Origin: a virus
IMG/VR virus record: IMGVR_UViG_3300009034_000225
Span: 1 to 22,126 of that record
DNA length: 22,126 bases
Reading direction: 5' to 3' (one strand)
Positions 1-7,525 of this stretch are shown here, in pieces. Each line of letters begins with the position of its first letter. The stretch's first letter is position 1. Position numbers and translations under genes: made by a program. The notes beneath the pieces were generated by a model that made no database searches, was not told the DNA's origin, and saw nothing but the letters and a program-made list of their open reading frames with translations.

Positions 1-2033
1 TGTGCTAAAGATATTAATCCTTTAGTATCCAAATAATTGGCCAAAGTAATTAACAATTTAGAACTATATTCCCTTCTCATTGCTATTATAATCTTCTTAC
101 TTCCCTCATCAAAATCCTTCTTATCAAAACCTGCTTTCCCCTCTTTTATCTTGTCACCAACATAAGCTAATACAAAATTTAATAAATTAGATATTGCATA
201 GCTAAAATTAACTGCTGATGTCCTAGTACCTGGTATTTCCTTATTATCAACCATTATATATACTTCATTCTGGTCGTTATTAACAGCAAAGATCTTATCG
301 TATACTCTTATTTGTGTTAGACTATACCAACTTATAGGAATACCTGCTCTTTGATCCTTAGCTAGATCTAGTAACTGTTCTCCTTGTGTTCTACTTGCTG
401 CCCCAAACTCCTGCCTCCAAGGTTTAGCTGTCATACTCTTAGGCTTTTCCCCTGCTCTGGAATGGGCCACTTCTACATCTGGTAACTTACCTACACCACT
501 AACTATAAGTTGACCATCTGGACCTATAGATACATCAAAGTTTCCTCTTAAATAAGTAAAAGCTGCTGCTGCTCTAGTCTGATGTACAGATGCTATTTTA
601 TATTCGTCCCTTGCCTCTACCGGATTAAAGACTAATATCCAATCTGTTACACCAAATAAAGGTAATACCTCACTATTGAATATATCTGAAAAATTACTCT
701 GTCTTTCCTTAATTGTCCTATTCTGTACTTCTATCTTAATCTTTACCCCTATACCGGCTTCAGTTGAGCCTACAAACTCTGGTGTTACCCCATATACTCC
801 TGATATAGCATCTACATAAGTATTATAAAATTCCATAGATTGCATACTCTTCAAGTCTTCCATAAGTGGTACCCTAATCGGTGCTGAATCCTTCTTTAAA
901 CCCATCATTAATGTTCTAATCTTCTTACTAATTTGGTACCTTCCCATCTGAATATTCTTTCTATCTAAGTGCTTTAATTCCTCTTCTATATTACCTTTAA
1001 TCTCATCTACTTCTACTTGGTCATACCCCGGTAATCCTAATATGGCTCCTACTTTACCCTCACTATAAACCTCATAATTGTATTCATCCATACTAAGAAC
1101 TGTCTGCACTAATGTCCATACGGTTATAATCCTAGAGTTACCAAATAATGCCGGTAATACTCTACTACTTGAACCATGTATAATTTCGTCCTTAGTAAAT
1201 CTGGCTAATACTGCCCCCTGTATTTCTTGTACATAAGCCGTCTGTACTAGTTGACCTCCACAATATTGACAGACCATTAATCTTTCCTTTTGATCTTCAG
1301 AAGTGTCCGGTCTAATAGTCTGCACGGGAGCATCACCTGGTATCTTATCATAACATTCAGGACAAAAATATTCATATCCACCTAAATGACCATATTCATC
1401 TGCAATAGGATATATAAACCTAGCATCCTCAATATAAATTTCCCCCGGTACTCTCTCATACTCTACCTCTTTATCTCTGTTAATTACTATTTTTCCATCC
1501 GGTCCAAGTCTAGGAGTATCCTTATATGCTACTCCCCAATACCAGTCGTCTAATGCTAAATCATAGAACATACTTGATCTTACAAGATCATCAAAATGAT
1601 AATCCCTATTAGGCCTTGCTAATATTTCATCAAACTTCTTAGCCTGCTCCCTATCTGGCTTCCTTAAGTCACCCTTACATCCTTCTACTGTGCACTTATC
1701 ATTTTTAGTTTTAACTTTATATTCTTCTCCACATTTCTTGCACTTATACTTAAACTTAGCTTCTCTCTTCCATCTATTCCTAGTACACTCTTGTATTATT
1801 GCTCCAAATGCTCTTCTCAATGGCCATGAAGTAGTAGCTACTTCAAATAGATTTATATAATCAAAAGCTGGTCTTCTAATAATAGGTTCTGGCTCAAATA
1901 CAAAAGAAGGAGTTACAGGAGTAGTCTTCTCTATTGGTACTCCTAACCTCCTACCAAGCCATGATGCTAGTCTTATCCTTAAACTTTTAAAACTAACTTC
2001 CTTTCTTACCGGTGATTTACTTCTACTTACCAT
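1..2033 (-). CDS. Phage portal protein with two inserted CxxC zinc-ribbon pairs (partial, C-terminus off the left edge)
   Basis: The frame is open from the ATG at 2033 to the window edge (677 codons), so the C-terminus is missing. The portal forms the dodecameric ring at one capsid vertex through which DNA is packaged. The call rests on a portal-like segment around residue 420 (GVYGVTPEFVG, like the GVPPEFLG-type motif of HK97/SPP1-like portals), on the length, and on its place downstream of the terminase. Two cysteine sets lie in the N-terminal third: C98/C101 with C114/C119, and C224/C227 with C255/C258. They probably fold as zinc ribbons or one split zinc-binding insertion, which is not standard for portals. 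The N-terminus is very basic. The ribosome-binding site is weak (GAGTAGAAGATAG before ATG), and the gene starts 13 nt after the preceding stop, so translation may be coupled. I saw no stop in a full read of the frame. Confidence 0.82.
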   Translation of the reverse strand, partial: MVSRSKSPVRKEVSFKSLRIRLASWLGRRLGVPIEKTTPVTPSFVFEPEPIIRRPAFDYINLFEVATTSWPLRRAFGAIIQECTRNRWKREAKFKYKCKKCGEEYKVKTKNDKCTVEGCKGDLRKPDREQAKKFDEILARPNRDYHFDDLVRSSMFYDLALDDWYWGVAYKDTPRLGPDGKIVINRDKEVEYERVPGEIYIEDARFIYPIADEYGHLGGYEYFCPECYDKIPGDAPVQTIRPDTSEDQKERLMVCQYCGGQLVQTAYVQEIQGAVLARFTKDEIIHGSSSRVLPALFGNSRIITVWTLVQTVLSMDEYNYEVYSEGKVGAILGLPGYDQVEVDEIKGNIEEELKHLDRKNIQMGRYQISKKIRTLMMGLKKDSAPIRVPLMEDLKSMQSMEFYNTYVDAISGVYGVTPEFVGSTEAGIGVKIKIEVQNRTIKERQSNFSDIFNSEVLPLFGVTDWILVFNPVEARDEYKIASVHQTRAAAAFTYLRGNFDVSIGPDGQLIVSGVGKLPDVEVAHSRAGEKPKSMTAKPWRQEFGAASRTQGEQLLDLAKDQRAGIPISWYSLTQIRVYDKIFAVNNDQNEVYIMVDNKEIPGTRTSAVNFSYAISNLLNFVLAYVGDKIKEGKAGFDKKDFDEGSKKIIIAMRREYSSKLLITLANYLDTKGLISLA

Positions 2034-2046
2034 CTATCTTCTACTC

Positions 2047-2334
2047 TTATTTCTTAATATGCCAAAGTTCCTTATTAAACCATTCTTTAAAAGAAAGTGT
2101 ATCCTCAACTAAAATTTCCTTTGCTTCCTCTAAACTTATAGAATCATCATCTGTATCTTCATCATCATTAGCATTAGTTTCTGCTTCTTCCTCTATTGTA
2201 TCTTTACAAGTTACACAATACCACTTTTGTACATGCTTCATTCCACCAGTAGGACATTCATCTAAAATACCTACTGGAAATAAAACATCAAATGGTTCTC
2301 CACATGAATCACAAATTCCATCTATTAAGCCCAT
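2047..2334 (-). CDS. Acidic zinc-ribbon protein, 95 aa, between protease and portal
   Basis: No family recognised. The N-terminal half has two CxxC pairs (CDSC near residue 8, CVTC near residue 40), consistent with one zinc ribbon. The middle is very acidic, a run of Glu and Asp around residues 47-70, and the C-terminus has several Trp and Lys (KEWFNKELWHIKK). Strong Shine-Dalgarno GGGAGG lies 8-9 nt before the ATG. It sits in the morphogenesis block, 18 nt after the protease gene and 13 nt before the portal. A scaffold, head-completion or portal-accessory role would suit that position and the acidic tract, but nothing in the sequence proves it. Confidence 0.75.
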   Translation of the reverse strand: MGLIDGICDSCGEPFDVLFPVGILDECPTGGMKHVQKWYCVTCKDTIEEEAETNANDDEDTDDDSISLEEAKEILVEDTLSFKEWFNKELWHIKK

Positions 2335-2352
2335 AAAAAGGGCCTCCCAAAT

Positions 2353-3243
2353 TTATTTTTCTTTTTTCTTTTCCTTAAGGGGACTACCACCATATCTAGC
2401 CATCAGTATCTTCATTTGTCTCTCTTTGTCCTTTTCACGTAATTCCTTACATTCTTCATAAGTCTTCTCCCCGTCATATATGAAACTATAGAAATGTTTA
2501 TCCAATAGTTTAAATATCTTAGTTATTGGCACAAAAAATCCCATGTGTGTTATTGCATCAGGACTAAATCCGGTTATATTAACTACTATTCTTGCTGGCA
2601 TTCCTAAGAATTCAAACCTATCTCTTGTTGGACTAAACCTAAATACTGATCCTCCTGAATTGCCAAAGATAATCTGTGCATTACTCATCCAATATTCTAT
2701 TCCCCATTCCATAGGTTCATTCATGAAATTTATTATTCCTTCTGTAGTAATAGGTTCATGAGCCATAGCTGCTCCACATGCCCATACTTTATCAAATATA
2801 TGAACTTTACTAACCTTATCTTTAGGTAATAGATAAGCTACTGGTCCTTCTTCAGTTGTTCTTTGTAGTTCTAACAATGCTATATCTGCATCCTCATCAT
2901 AACATACTATATCGGCTTTGCATGATCCGGCTGAACCTCTACAAATGGATAGATTTTCATAATGGAAGAATTGTACTTCTACTGGTATCCTTGTTTCCTT
3001 CTTAATATCAAATCCTACCTTCTGATCAAATTTGCTTTTGACTATAATGTTATCTTCTATTACGTGATGGCATGTTAATACATAACTATGATATTTTCCC
3101 TGTCCATCTGGCTTGGAATATATTAATGTCCCACTTCCCCATGCATTCTTAGCAGCTATTCTTACAGTAGGCCATAATATTTCCTTATGCATCTGCTCTA
3201 TTTCTTCTTCTGTATAGACGCCAAACTTTCTTCTATTTATCAT
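2353..3243 (-). CDS. Trypsin-like serine protease (chymotrypsin fold), candidate capsid-maturation protease
   Basis: The 296-aa product carries a complete trypsin-like catalytic triad. His is in the LTCHHV motif (residue 60), Asp in DADIALLEL (residue 120), and Ser in GNSGGS (residue 196). The oxyanion glycine is present, and the GSGTLIYS strand before the His is typical of the trypsin-2/HtrA-like peptidase family. No signal peptide or PDZ domain is seen, so it should act inside the cell. The C-terminal 45 residues are highly charged. It lies between terminase and portal, where tailed viruses often encode the prohead protease, usually of a different fold (ClpP-like S14/S49, or herpes-like S78). 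Cleaving capsid or scaffold is therefore the inferred role. Self-defence against host proteins is the alternative. SD is GAGGTT before ATG, and the gene has its own AT-rich leader. Confidence 0.85.
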   Translation of the reverse strand: MINRRKFGVYTEEEIEQMHKEILWPTVRIAAKNAWGSGTLIYSKPDGQGKYHSYVLTCHHVIEDNIIVKSKFDQKVGFDIKKETRIPVEVQFFHYENLSICRGSAGSCKADIVCYDEDADIALLELQRTTEEGPVAYLLPKDKVSKVHIFDKVWACGAAMAHEPITTEGIINFMNEPMEWGIEYWMSNAQIIFGNSGGSVFRFSPTRDRFEFLGMPARIVVNITGFSPDAITHMGFFVPITKIFKLLDKHFYSFIYDGEKTYEECKELREKDKERQMKILMARYGGSPLKEKKKEK

Positions 3244-3308
3244 CTAATAACCTCTATATAATATATAATTACACCGTGAGTATAAAAATATTATTCTCCA
3301 AAAATAGT

Positions 3309-3458
3309 ATGTGTCCCAACCTGCGTCCTCTTTCCTCTCCATCTAAGAGAGAGTTGGTATCGCCTTGATGGGCTAATCAGCATTTTGCCTTTATTCCGCC
3401 CTCCGGCTGTCGGCCCACTTTTAGAACGTCTTCCTACTTATGGACCTAAGAGACACAT
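3309..3458 (-). ncRNA. Candidate structured non-coding RNA or long leader, about 150 nt, closed by a 7-bp terminal stem
   Basis: This GC-rich island lies in an AT-rich intergenic region with no ORF. On the minus strand ATGTGTC (3458-3452) pairs with GACACAT (3315-3309). Inside, CCAAC/GTTGG (3357-3353 with 3321-3317) encloses a CTCTC/GAGAG hairpin, and TGGGC pairs with GCCCA across 3417-3369 around a GC-rich hairpin. An archaeal promoter at 3475-3494 puts the predicted start at about 3456-3460, exactly at the closing stem. A run of five T follows the 3' strand (CTATTTTTGG), as in archaeal termination. I do not recognise the family; it is not a tRNA, and I could not match RNase P or SRP RNA. 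Confidence 0.55.
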
Positions 3459-3474
3459 GTACTATAATAGTAAA

Positions 3475-3494
3475 CTAATTAATAAACCTTTCCC
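3475..3494 (-). promoter_or_regulatory. Archaeal BRE/TATA promoter driving the structured RNA
   Basis: Minus strand reads GGGAAAGG (BRE-like purines) followed by TTTATTAA (TATA box, 3486-3479). The expected start, about 25 nt downstream, falls at 3456-3460. AGTTTAC follows the TATA box, close to the AGTTTAAC found after other TATA boxes in this window. Confidence 0.6.
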
Positions 3495-3610
3495 TAAATA
3501 TAACATCTATGCCCTGCTAACTTACATTTAAGATACTGTAGGAAAGTTATTTTTCTATGATGAAACCCTTTACCAGTTTTAGGATCTGCACAAGTTATAC
3601 ACCATGCCAT
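3494..3610 (-). CDS. Small Cys/His-rich protein, 38 aa
   Basis: The ATG at 3610 follows a very strong SD (AGGGGGTGG, 5-6 nt spacing) just after the terminase stop. The product has CITC near the N-terminus, HH in the middle and C..H..C at the end, so it could bind one zinc ion. No family recognised. It is the last gene of the terminase operon before the promoter and structured RNA. The RBS quality and cysteine pattern are the evidence that it is real. Confidence 0.6.
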   Translation of the reverse strand: MAWCITCADPKTGKGFHHRKITFLQYLKCKLAGHRCYI

Positions 3611-3621
3611 TTTTCCACCCC

Positions 3622-5154
3622 CTAAAAATCCACATAAGTTACCCCAGTCTTATGACTCTTTTCCTTAAAAGCATATATGGCAAGAGCTGTACTAATAGGA
3701 TAATCATCATGCCTACCCTTAATCTTGGGAGCTACAAGCTTAAGACTATGACCTGAATACTTCCTCTCTAAATCTAATATCTGATCTATAAACCTGGCTT
3801 TTTCTCTTTTATACTTAGTATGCTTAGGAAAGAATACTCTATCATGCTGAAATTCTCTATCCATATTCTTATACATCTCGTCATTTTCCTTTACTGAACC
3901 ATAATAACCATCTACTCTTGCCCAAGCCACTTTTTTTATTATTCCTCTTTCATCCTCTACTTCATCCCATAATCTTCTCTTTAACATATCAAATAATGCT
4001 ACTCCTAAACCTGGTTTATCTACTAAACCAAACCTCAAAGGAGCATATCTTTTTAAGAATGGAATTATCTTCTTTATTTGATCCTCAAACTCTAAACCTT
4101 CTAATTCTAACCAGGCTATAATGTGTATTTCTGTACCATTTATCTCTATGATTGTTACTATAGTAGAGTCTCCTGCTCTAGCTACATCTATACCAAAAAA
4201 CCTTAATCTTTCCTTATCCCACTTATAGTCTTTCTCTAGACTAACCAACTTCTCCCAACCTATAAACTTAAGTGTTGCCCCTACCCACTCTAATCCAAAT
4301 TGAGTCTTAAACTCTATACTATCCTTTCCCCACCTATCTCTTTCTCTTGCCACATATCTTCTATAAGATACAGATACTTTACTCGCCTCTTTATAGTCTA
4401 TAATCTCTATCCAATCAGAAGTACTTCTATTCTTAGTTGGATCATCACTCCACTTTTGTACTGCTGCCTTAAAATATTCATTCTTAAAATATGGAGAAGT
4501 TGTACCTGTCATTACTCTTACTCCTCCAGTTTCTGCTCCCATAGGAAATACGTCGTTTTTAAGTTTCATTGCATTAATTAGTTCTGACTGCTCTATTATT
4601 AATAGCTGAAATGTTTCTCCTATTATTTGGGCCTGTTCACCTACTGATAGTGATCTACAACTAAACTCTTTTTTTGTAATAATATTCTCTAGAATAAATA
4701 AACTAGAAGTTACCCCTTCTCCAGCTACTTGTCTAATACTCGCTTTATTATACAACCAATTTTTAATACCCTTAAATCTCTTCCTTAATCTATTTCTAGT
4801 AACGTGTGTAATCATACTTTCTACTGGAGCAAATAAACCAGCATTAAAACCTCTATTTAGAAAAATAAGATAGAAAGTACCTAATACAAGTACAGTGTCC
4901 GCCACTGTTTCTGTCTTACCTGATTGTCTGCTCCATAAAGACGTTAATTCATTACCTAAAGCTCCAGCTGAAATTACACAATCTACTATTTTGTTTGATA
5001 AAGGTAATTGATACTTTCTTAACTTTAACTTACTACCATCATCCGTCTTTATTTTCTTAAAAAGTATTTCTCTCCAGTCCTTACAACACTCTATTATATC
5101 ATAGATATTTTTAGAATTGGCAACCTTAATCTTGAGAGCCTGTATCTCATTCAT
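3622..5154 (-). CDS. terL: Terminase large subunit (DNA-packaging ATPase and nuclease)
   Basis: The 510-aa protein has both terminase domains. The N-terminal ATPase has a Walker A-like SRQSGKTE (residues 75-82), a hydrophobic Walker B strand LLIIEQSE (184-191), and the coupling-type motif MTGTTSP (215-221). The C-terminal RNase H-fold nuclease has FFGIDVA (Asp323), FGLVDKPG (Asp379) and GRHDDYP (Asp483/484), the expected three acidic positions. It powers DNA translocation through the portal and cuts concatemers. The Walker B differs from the usual DE: the two positions read Glu-Gln, with another Glu two residues on. The ATG overlaps the end of the upstream membrane-protein gene by 8 nt. I found no small terminase subunit in the window. 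Confidence 0.93.
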   Translation of the reverse strand: MNEIQALKIKVANSKNIYDIIECCKDWREILFKKIKTDDGSKLKLRKYQLPLSNKIVDCVISAGALGNELTSLWSRQSGKTETVADTVLVLGTFYLIFLNRGFNAGLFAPVESMITHVTRNRLRKRFKGIKNWLYNKASIRQVAGEGVTSSLFILENIITKKEFSCRSLSVGEQAQIIGETFQLLIIEQSELINAMKLKNDVFPMGAETGGVRVMTGTTSPYFKNEYFKAAVQKWSDDPTKNRSTSDWIEIIDYKEASKVSVSYRRYVARERDRWGKDSIEFKTQFGLEWVGATLKFIGWEKLVSLEKDYKWDKERLRFFGIDVARAGDSTIVTIIEINGTEIHIIAWLELEGLEFEDQIKKIIPFLKRYAPLRFGLVDKPGLGVALFDMLKRRLWDEVEDERGIIKKVAWARVDGYYGSVKENDEMYKNMDREFQHDRVFFPKHTKYKREKARFIDQILDLERKYSGHSLKLVAPKIKGRHDDYPISTALAIYAFKEKSHKTGVTYVDF

Positions 5155-5383
5155 CGTCTAATTCATTACCCCAATTCCTATAATAGATAATATTCCTAAA
5201 AGAAATAACTGCCCATATACTATCTAATATTACTATTGCCCAAGCACCAAACATATATCCATAAACTGCAAGAATAACTGATCCTATAAAATTCAACCAA
5301 GCTGATCTGAGCTTCTTCTTAGAAAAGATATAACCAAGCAACAATAATATAAGGCCTATTGTCCCCATAATTTCTACAATCAT
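5147..5383 (-). CDS. Small three-helix membrane protein, YgjV/CBU_0592-like
   Basis: The 78-residue product has three hydrophobic segments (about residues 5-20, 30-46 and 47-64) and a charged C-terminal tail. The pattern of a glycine-rich first helix (GTIGLILLLLGYIFS), then NFIGSVILAVYG, then a Trp-containing last helix (DSIWAVISF) resembles the small YgjV/CBU_0592 membrane family, whose function is unknown. Strong SD GGAGGG lies 7 nt upstream of the ATG. It overlaps the terminase start. A membrane role in lysis or superinfection control is possible but not shown. Confidence 0.7.
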   Translation of the reverse strand: MIVEIMGTIGLILLLLGYIFSKKKLRSAWLNFIGSVILAVYGYMFGAWAIVILDSIWAVISFRNIIYYRNWGNELDDE

Positions 5384-5398
5384 TTATCTCCCTCCATT

Positions 5399-5611
5399 TC
5401 ATTTCCATCTCCTTTCTATGCCATAATAAATAAGAGTATGAAGAATTATACAACTTACTTCTATAATTCCAAATATCATTAGACTTCTAGTTATACTATA
5501 AATAATAATAAAATGTGTAAAAGTAGAAAGTGCCCTATACACAATAGTCTTCTGAATATCCTTCCTTCTAAAAACCTTCTCTATCCATTGCAGTACTCTT
5601 TTTCCTCTCAT
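5399..5611 (-). CDS. DUF2061-like membrane protein, 70 aa
   Basis: The motif order KTIVYRALSTFTHF, then an acidic turn (GIIEVSCII), then LIYYGIERRW matches the DUF2061 pattern of two transmembrane helices ending in a YYxxER.W box. The function of that family is unknown. The N-terminus is basic. SD GGAGG is 8-9 nt before the ATG at 5611. The gene overlaps the last 44 nt of the dUTPase-like gene in another frame and is followed within 16 nt by a second small membrane protein. Confidence 0.75.
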   Translation of the reverse strand: MRGKRVLQWIEKVFRRKDIQKTIVYRALSTFTHFIIIYSITRSLMIFGIIEVSCIILHTLIYYGIERRWK

Positions 5612-5978
5612 TATAAGCCTCCATTACTTCTCCAACTTTAAAGAATATTATTTGAAATAGATCTGAAAGTTTTCTCCTATATGAATCTTGAGTAAGAACT
5701 AAAAAGATTAACTTCCCTCTGTAGCCTGGATCTATTAAAGGTCCATAACTAGTAAATAATCCAAGCTTTGCTATCCTACTTCTAGGCACTATAAGACCTA
5801 CCATATTCCTACTCAATTCAAATTTTTCTACTGATACTAATTTACTTATATTCCCAACTCTCTTTACTATTTTTGTAGTTATATCATAGCTTACTGGTCC
5901 CAGTCTTTCTAAATCAAATGGATCTATCTTTATCCTTTCAAACTTAATAGCTTCTAATATTTCTTTATCCGTTAACAT
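5568..5978 (-). CDS. dUTPase/dCTP-deaminase superfamily protein, probably a dUTPase
   Basis: This 136-aa protein has the Dcd/DUT trimer fold signature. MLTDKEI with PFD.E..GPVSYDI is the typical Dcd-like N-terminus; PRSRIAKLGL (motif 2) and GPLIDPGYRGKL (motif 3, catalytic Asp) follow. dCTP deaminases carry a Glu a few residues on (in E. coli, VLE); here the stretch reads IFLVL, so the deaminase Glu is missing and dUTP hydrolysis to dUMP is more likely. The C-terminal glycine-rich P-loop-like motif of many dUTPases is also absent, and the tail overlaps the next gene. Together with the uracil-DNA glycosylase and synthase-like genes upstream, it would keep uracil out of viral DNA. The ATG overlaps the end of the preceding ORF. 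Confidence 0.8.
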   Translation of the reverse strand: MLTDKEILEAIKFERIKIDPFDLERLGPVSYDITTKIVKRVGNISKLVSVEKFELSRNMVGLIVPRSRIAKLGLFTSYGPLIDPGYRGKLIFLVLTQDSYRRKLSDLFQIIFFKVGEVMEAYNERKKSTAMDREGF

Positions 5979-6259
5979 TTTTTCTCATCTCTTTTATAAG
6001 TAGCTAAACTTAGTCTAACCATACCAGATATTTTATTAAACCCACCATTAGGATAAAGAAGTTTATATAAAGTAGGAAAACACTTTTTGGGTGTACAATG
6101 TGGAATATGTGATTTAAATTTTCCTAATCCTTCTTTAGTCCATTTTTTTGCTTTTTCCTCTGTTATTAATAGAGAAGCTCTACTGCATCCACATCTATCT
6201 ATTAATATGGCAAATTCTCTCCTCATTTTTTCTTTATCTATTGGATGTATTAATACCAT
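5972..6259 (-). CDS. Hypothetical protein, 95 aa
   Basis: I chose the ATG at 6259 over an in-frame GTG at 6283 because GGAAGG lies 7 nt before it. The product is basic, with CGC near residue 25 and a CTPKKC element near residue 55, possibly one metal site. No family recognised. It is in the nucleotide-metabolism operon between a tiny zinc-ribbon ORF and the dUTPase-like gene, overlapping the latter by 7 nt. Confidence 0.65.
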   Translation of the reverse strand: MVLIHPIDKEKMRREFAILIDRCGCSRASLLITEEKAKKWTKEGLGKFKSHIPHCTPKKCFPTLYKLLYPNGGFNKISGMVRLSLATYKRDEKKC

Positions 6260-6260
6260 A

Positions 6261-6371
6261 TTAAAACCTTCCACATTTTTCACACTTATGATTACAAGTA
6301 CCTTTCTTTATTAATTGTTGTTCTACTTCCTCAACTTTTACTTTCTTTTCTTCTTCTTTTGCTTTTCCCAC
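6261..6371 (-). CDS. Tiny charged protein with a C-terminal Cys/His knuckle, 36 aa
   Basis: The GTG start at 6371 follows a good SD (GAGGG, 8 nt). The first 22 residues are almost all Lys, Glu, Val and Gln and would form a helix. The end, CNHKCEKCGRF, is a compact Cys/His cluster. It overlaps the upstream small membrane-protein gene by 41 nt in another frame, and its stop abuts the next ATG (TAATATG). The overlap and small size lower confidence, but the RBS and cysteine cluster favour a real gene. Confidence 0.5.
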   Translation of the reverse strand: MGKAKEEEKKVKVEEVEQQLIKKGTCNHKCEKCGRF

Positions 6372-6477
6372 TTTTCAACCCTCTTTTTAAGATATAATCA
6401 ATTATATAAAAGCTACTAATATAAGCAACCAAAAGAATTATAGAAACTATAATAGCAGTAAATAAGTTCCATTCCAT
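6331..6477 (-). CDS. Single-pass membrane protein with basic tail, 48 aa
   Basis: The ATG at 6477 lies 1 nt after the stop of the synthase-like gene. One hydrophobic helix (about residues 5-28) is followed by a strongly basic tail with KRRRK. The size and topology are those of small viral membrane proteins such as holin- or spanin-like factors, but there is no sequence match to support that. Translation is probably coupled to the upstream gene, as no strong SD is seen. Confidence 0.55.
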   Translation of the reverse strand: MEWNLFTAIIVSIILLVAYISSFYIIDYILKRGLKSGKSKRRRKESKS

Positions 6478-6478
6478 A

Positions 6479-7525
6479 CTAAATCTTCTCCTTTAACCAT
6501 CTATTTCTATAAATCAATCCTAGATCACTCTGATTATGTTTAATATATTCATTACTATATTTCTTATTTCCACTTAACCTTAAATTGTAAATATAGATTA
6601 GATCAAGTAGATTAAAGTAAAAGTCATTTCTATACATATAATCTTCAGATGTTCTAATCTTTTTAAAGTCATTTGTTCTACAAGCTCTTTCCCATTTATC
6701 TAGTTCTTTCTCTTGTTTATCATATTCCACTTTAGTTAATCTACAATCTAATATATTGGCTTCTTTATATAGATCCCAATTAGAATCTAACTCTATAACT
6801 TTTCTAGCCTTTTCCCAATGTTTTTCATATAAATGTAAGCTTCCATCTATATGAGTATAAGTACCTACATCTATCTCTAACCAACCAGCCATTATCTCCT
6901 GGAACCATTGAAACTCACCAGTATCATATATTAATCCTAACCATGCATCTTGACTTCTCATATAAGTTATCATATTAAGTTTATTATTTCTAATTAAGAA
7001 TTGAAATGTCATTGTACAAGGAATATCTTTACTCTCAGGATTCCAATCATAAATAGGGTTATTAATTACACATACTGCTCGTCTAGTATCTGGATCTTCC
7101 ATTAACCTATCAGCACATAAAACAAATTGATTTATAACTCTCTTACCATATAACATTTCATCTACTCTTTGCACAGGAGTAAGACATCTAAGTCTAGGCC
7201 CATAAGCTCCATCAAATTCTCCAGTTTTTTCGTTAACAAAATTACTCATAGCTTTTACATAATGAACTACTCTATTAGGTATAGCTTCTCCTAATAATAT
7301 CCATAGTCCTTCAATATAAGTAAATATAGATACGTCTCTTCTATGAAGATGACCAAATAATCTTTTTCTAGGATTTTTACTAATCATTATTGCTGGACTA
7401 AGTTCTTTAGTCTTCATTCCTCTCGGTCCAACCTCAACTCCTTTATTTAAAATAGTCTCTAAAATTGTAGTATATAATTTAGGAATTGATTCTCCAGTAA
7501 ATATATTTAAATAACTTTCTAACAT
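6479..7525 (-). CDS. Thymidylate-synthase-family enzyme with Asp at the base-discriminating position (dTMP synthase or dCMP methylase/hydroxymethylase)
   Basis: The 348-aa product aligns with ThyA along the catalytic core. Visible positions are EGLW near residue 72, GAYGPR near 106, the phosphate-binding DTRR pair (R148, R149), the nucleophile Cys170 in IPCTMTFQF, MRSQDAWLG with Arg190 and Asp193, and SLHLYEKH with His231 and Tyr233. ThyA transfers a one-carbon unit from methylene-tetrahydrofolate to C5 of dUMP. In E. coli ThyA the motif is LPFN, where Asn177 reads uracil; here it is LIYD, with Asp201. The His after the nucleophile is Thr. Asn to Asp at this site is the hallmark of dCMP-acting relatives, including phage dCMP hydroxymethylase. 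The ATG overlaps the kinase stop. The C-terminal 100 residues are longer than in ThyA and are unrecognised. Confidence 0.85.
   Translation of the reverse strand: MLESYLNIFTGESIPKLYTTILETILNKGVEVGPRGMKTKELSPAIMISKNPRKRLFGHLHRRDVSIFTYIEGLWILLGEAIPNRVVHYVKAMSNFVNEKTGEFDGAYGPRLRCLTPVQRVDEMLYGKRVINQFVLCADRLMEDPDTRRAVCVINNPIYDWNPESKDIPCTMTFQFLIRNNKLNMITYMRSQDAWLGLIYDTGEFQWFQEIMAGWLEIDVGTYTHIDGSLHLYEKHWEKARKVIELDSNWDLYKEANILDCRLTKVEYDKQEKELDKWERACRTNDFKKIRTSEDYMYRNDFYFNLLDLIYIYNLRLSGNKKYSNEYIKHNQSDLGLIYRNRWLKEKI

Noticed and set aside
2012-2461. Long plus-strand reading frame opposite the portal, acidic ribbon and protease genes
   Set aside because: Low-complexity Ser/Leu/Phe product that mirrors the minus-strand codons; no ribosome-binding site and no family.
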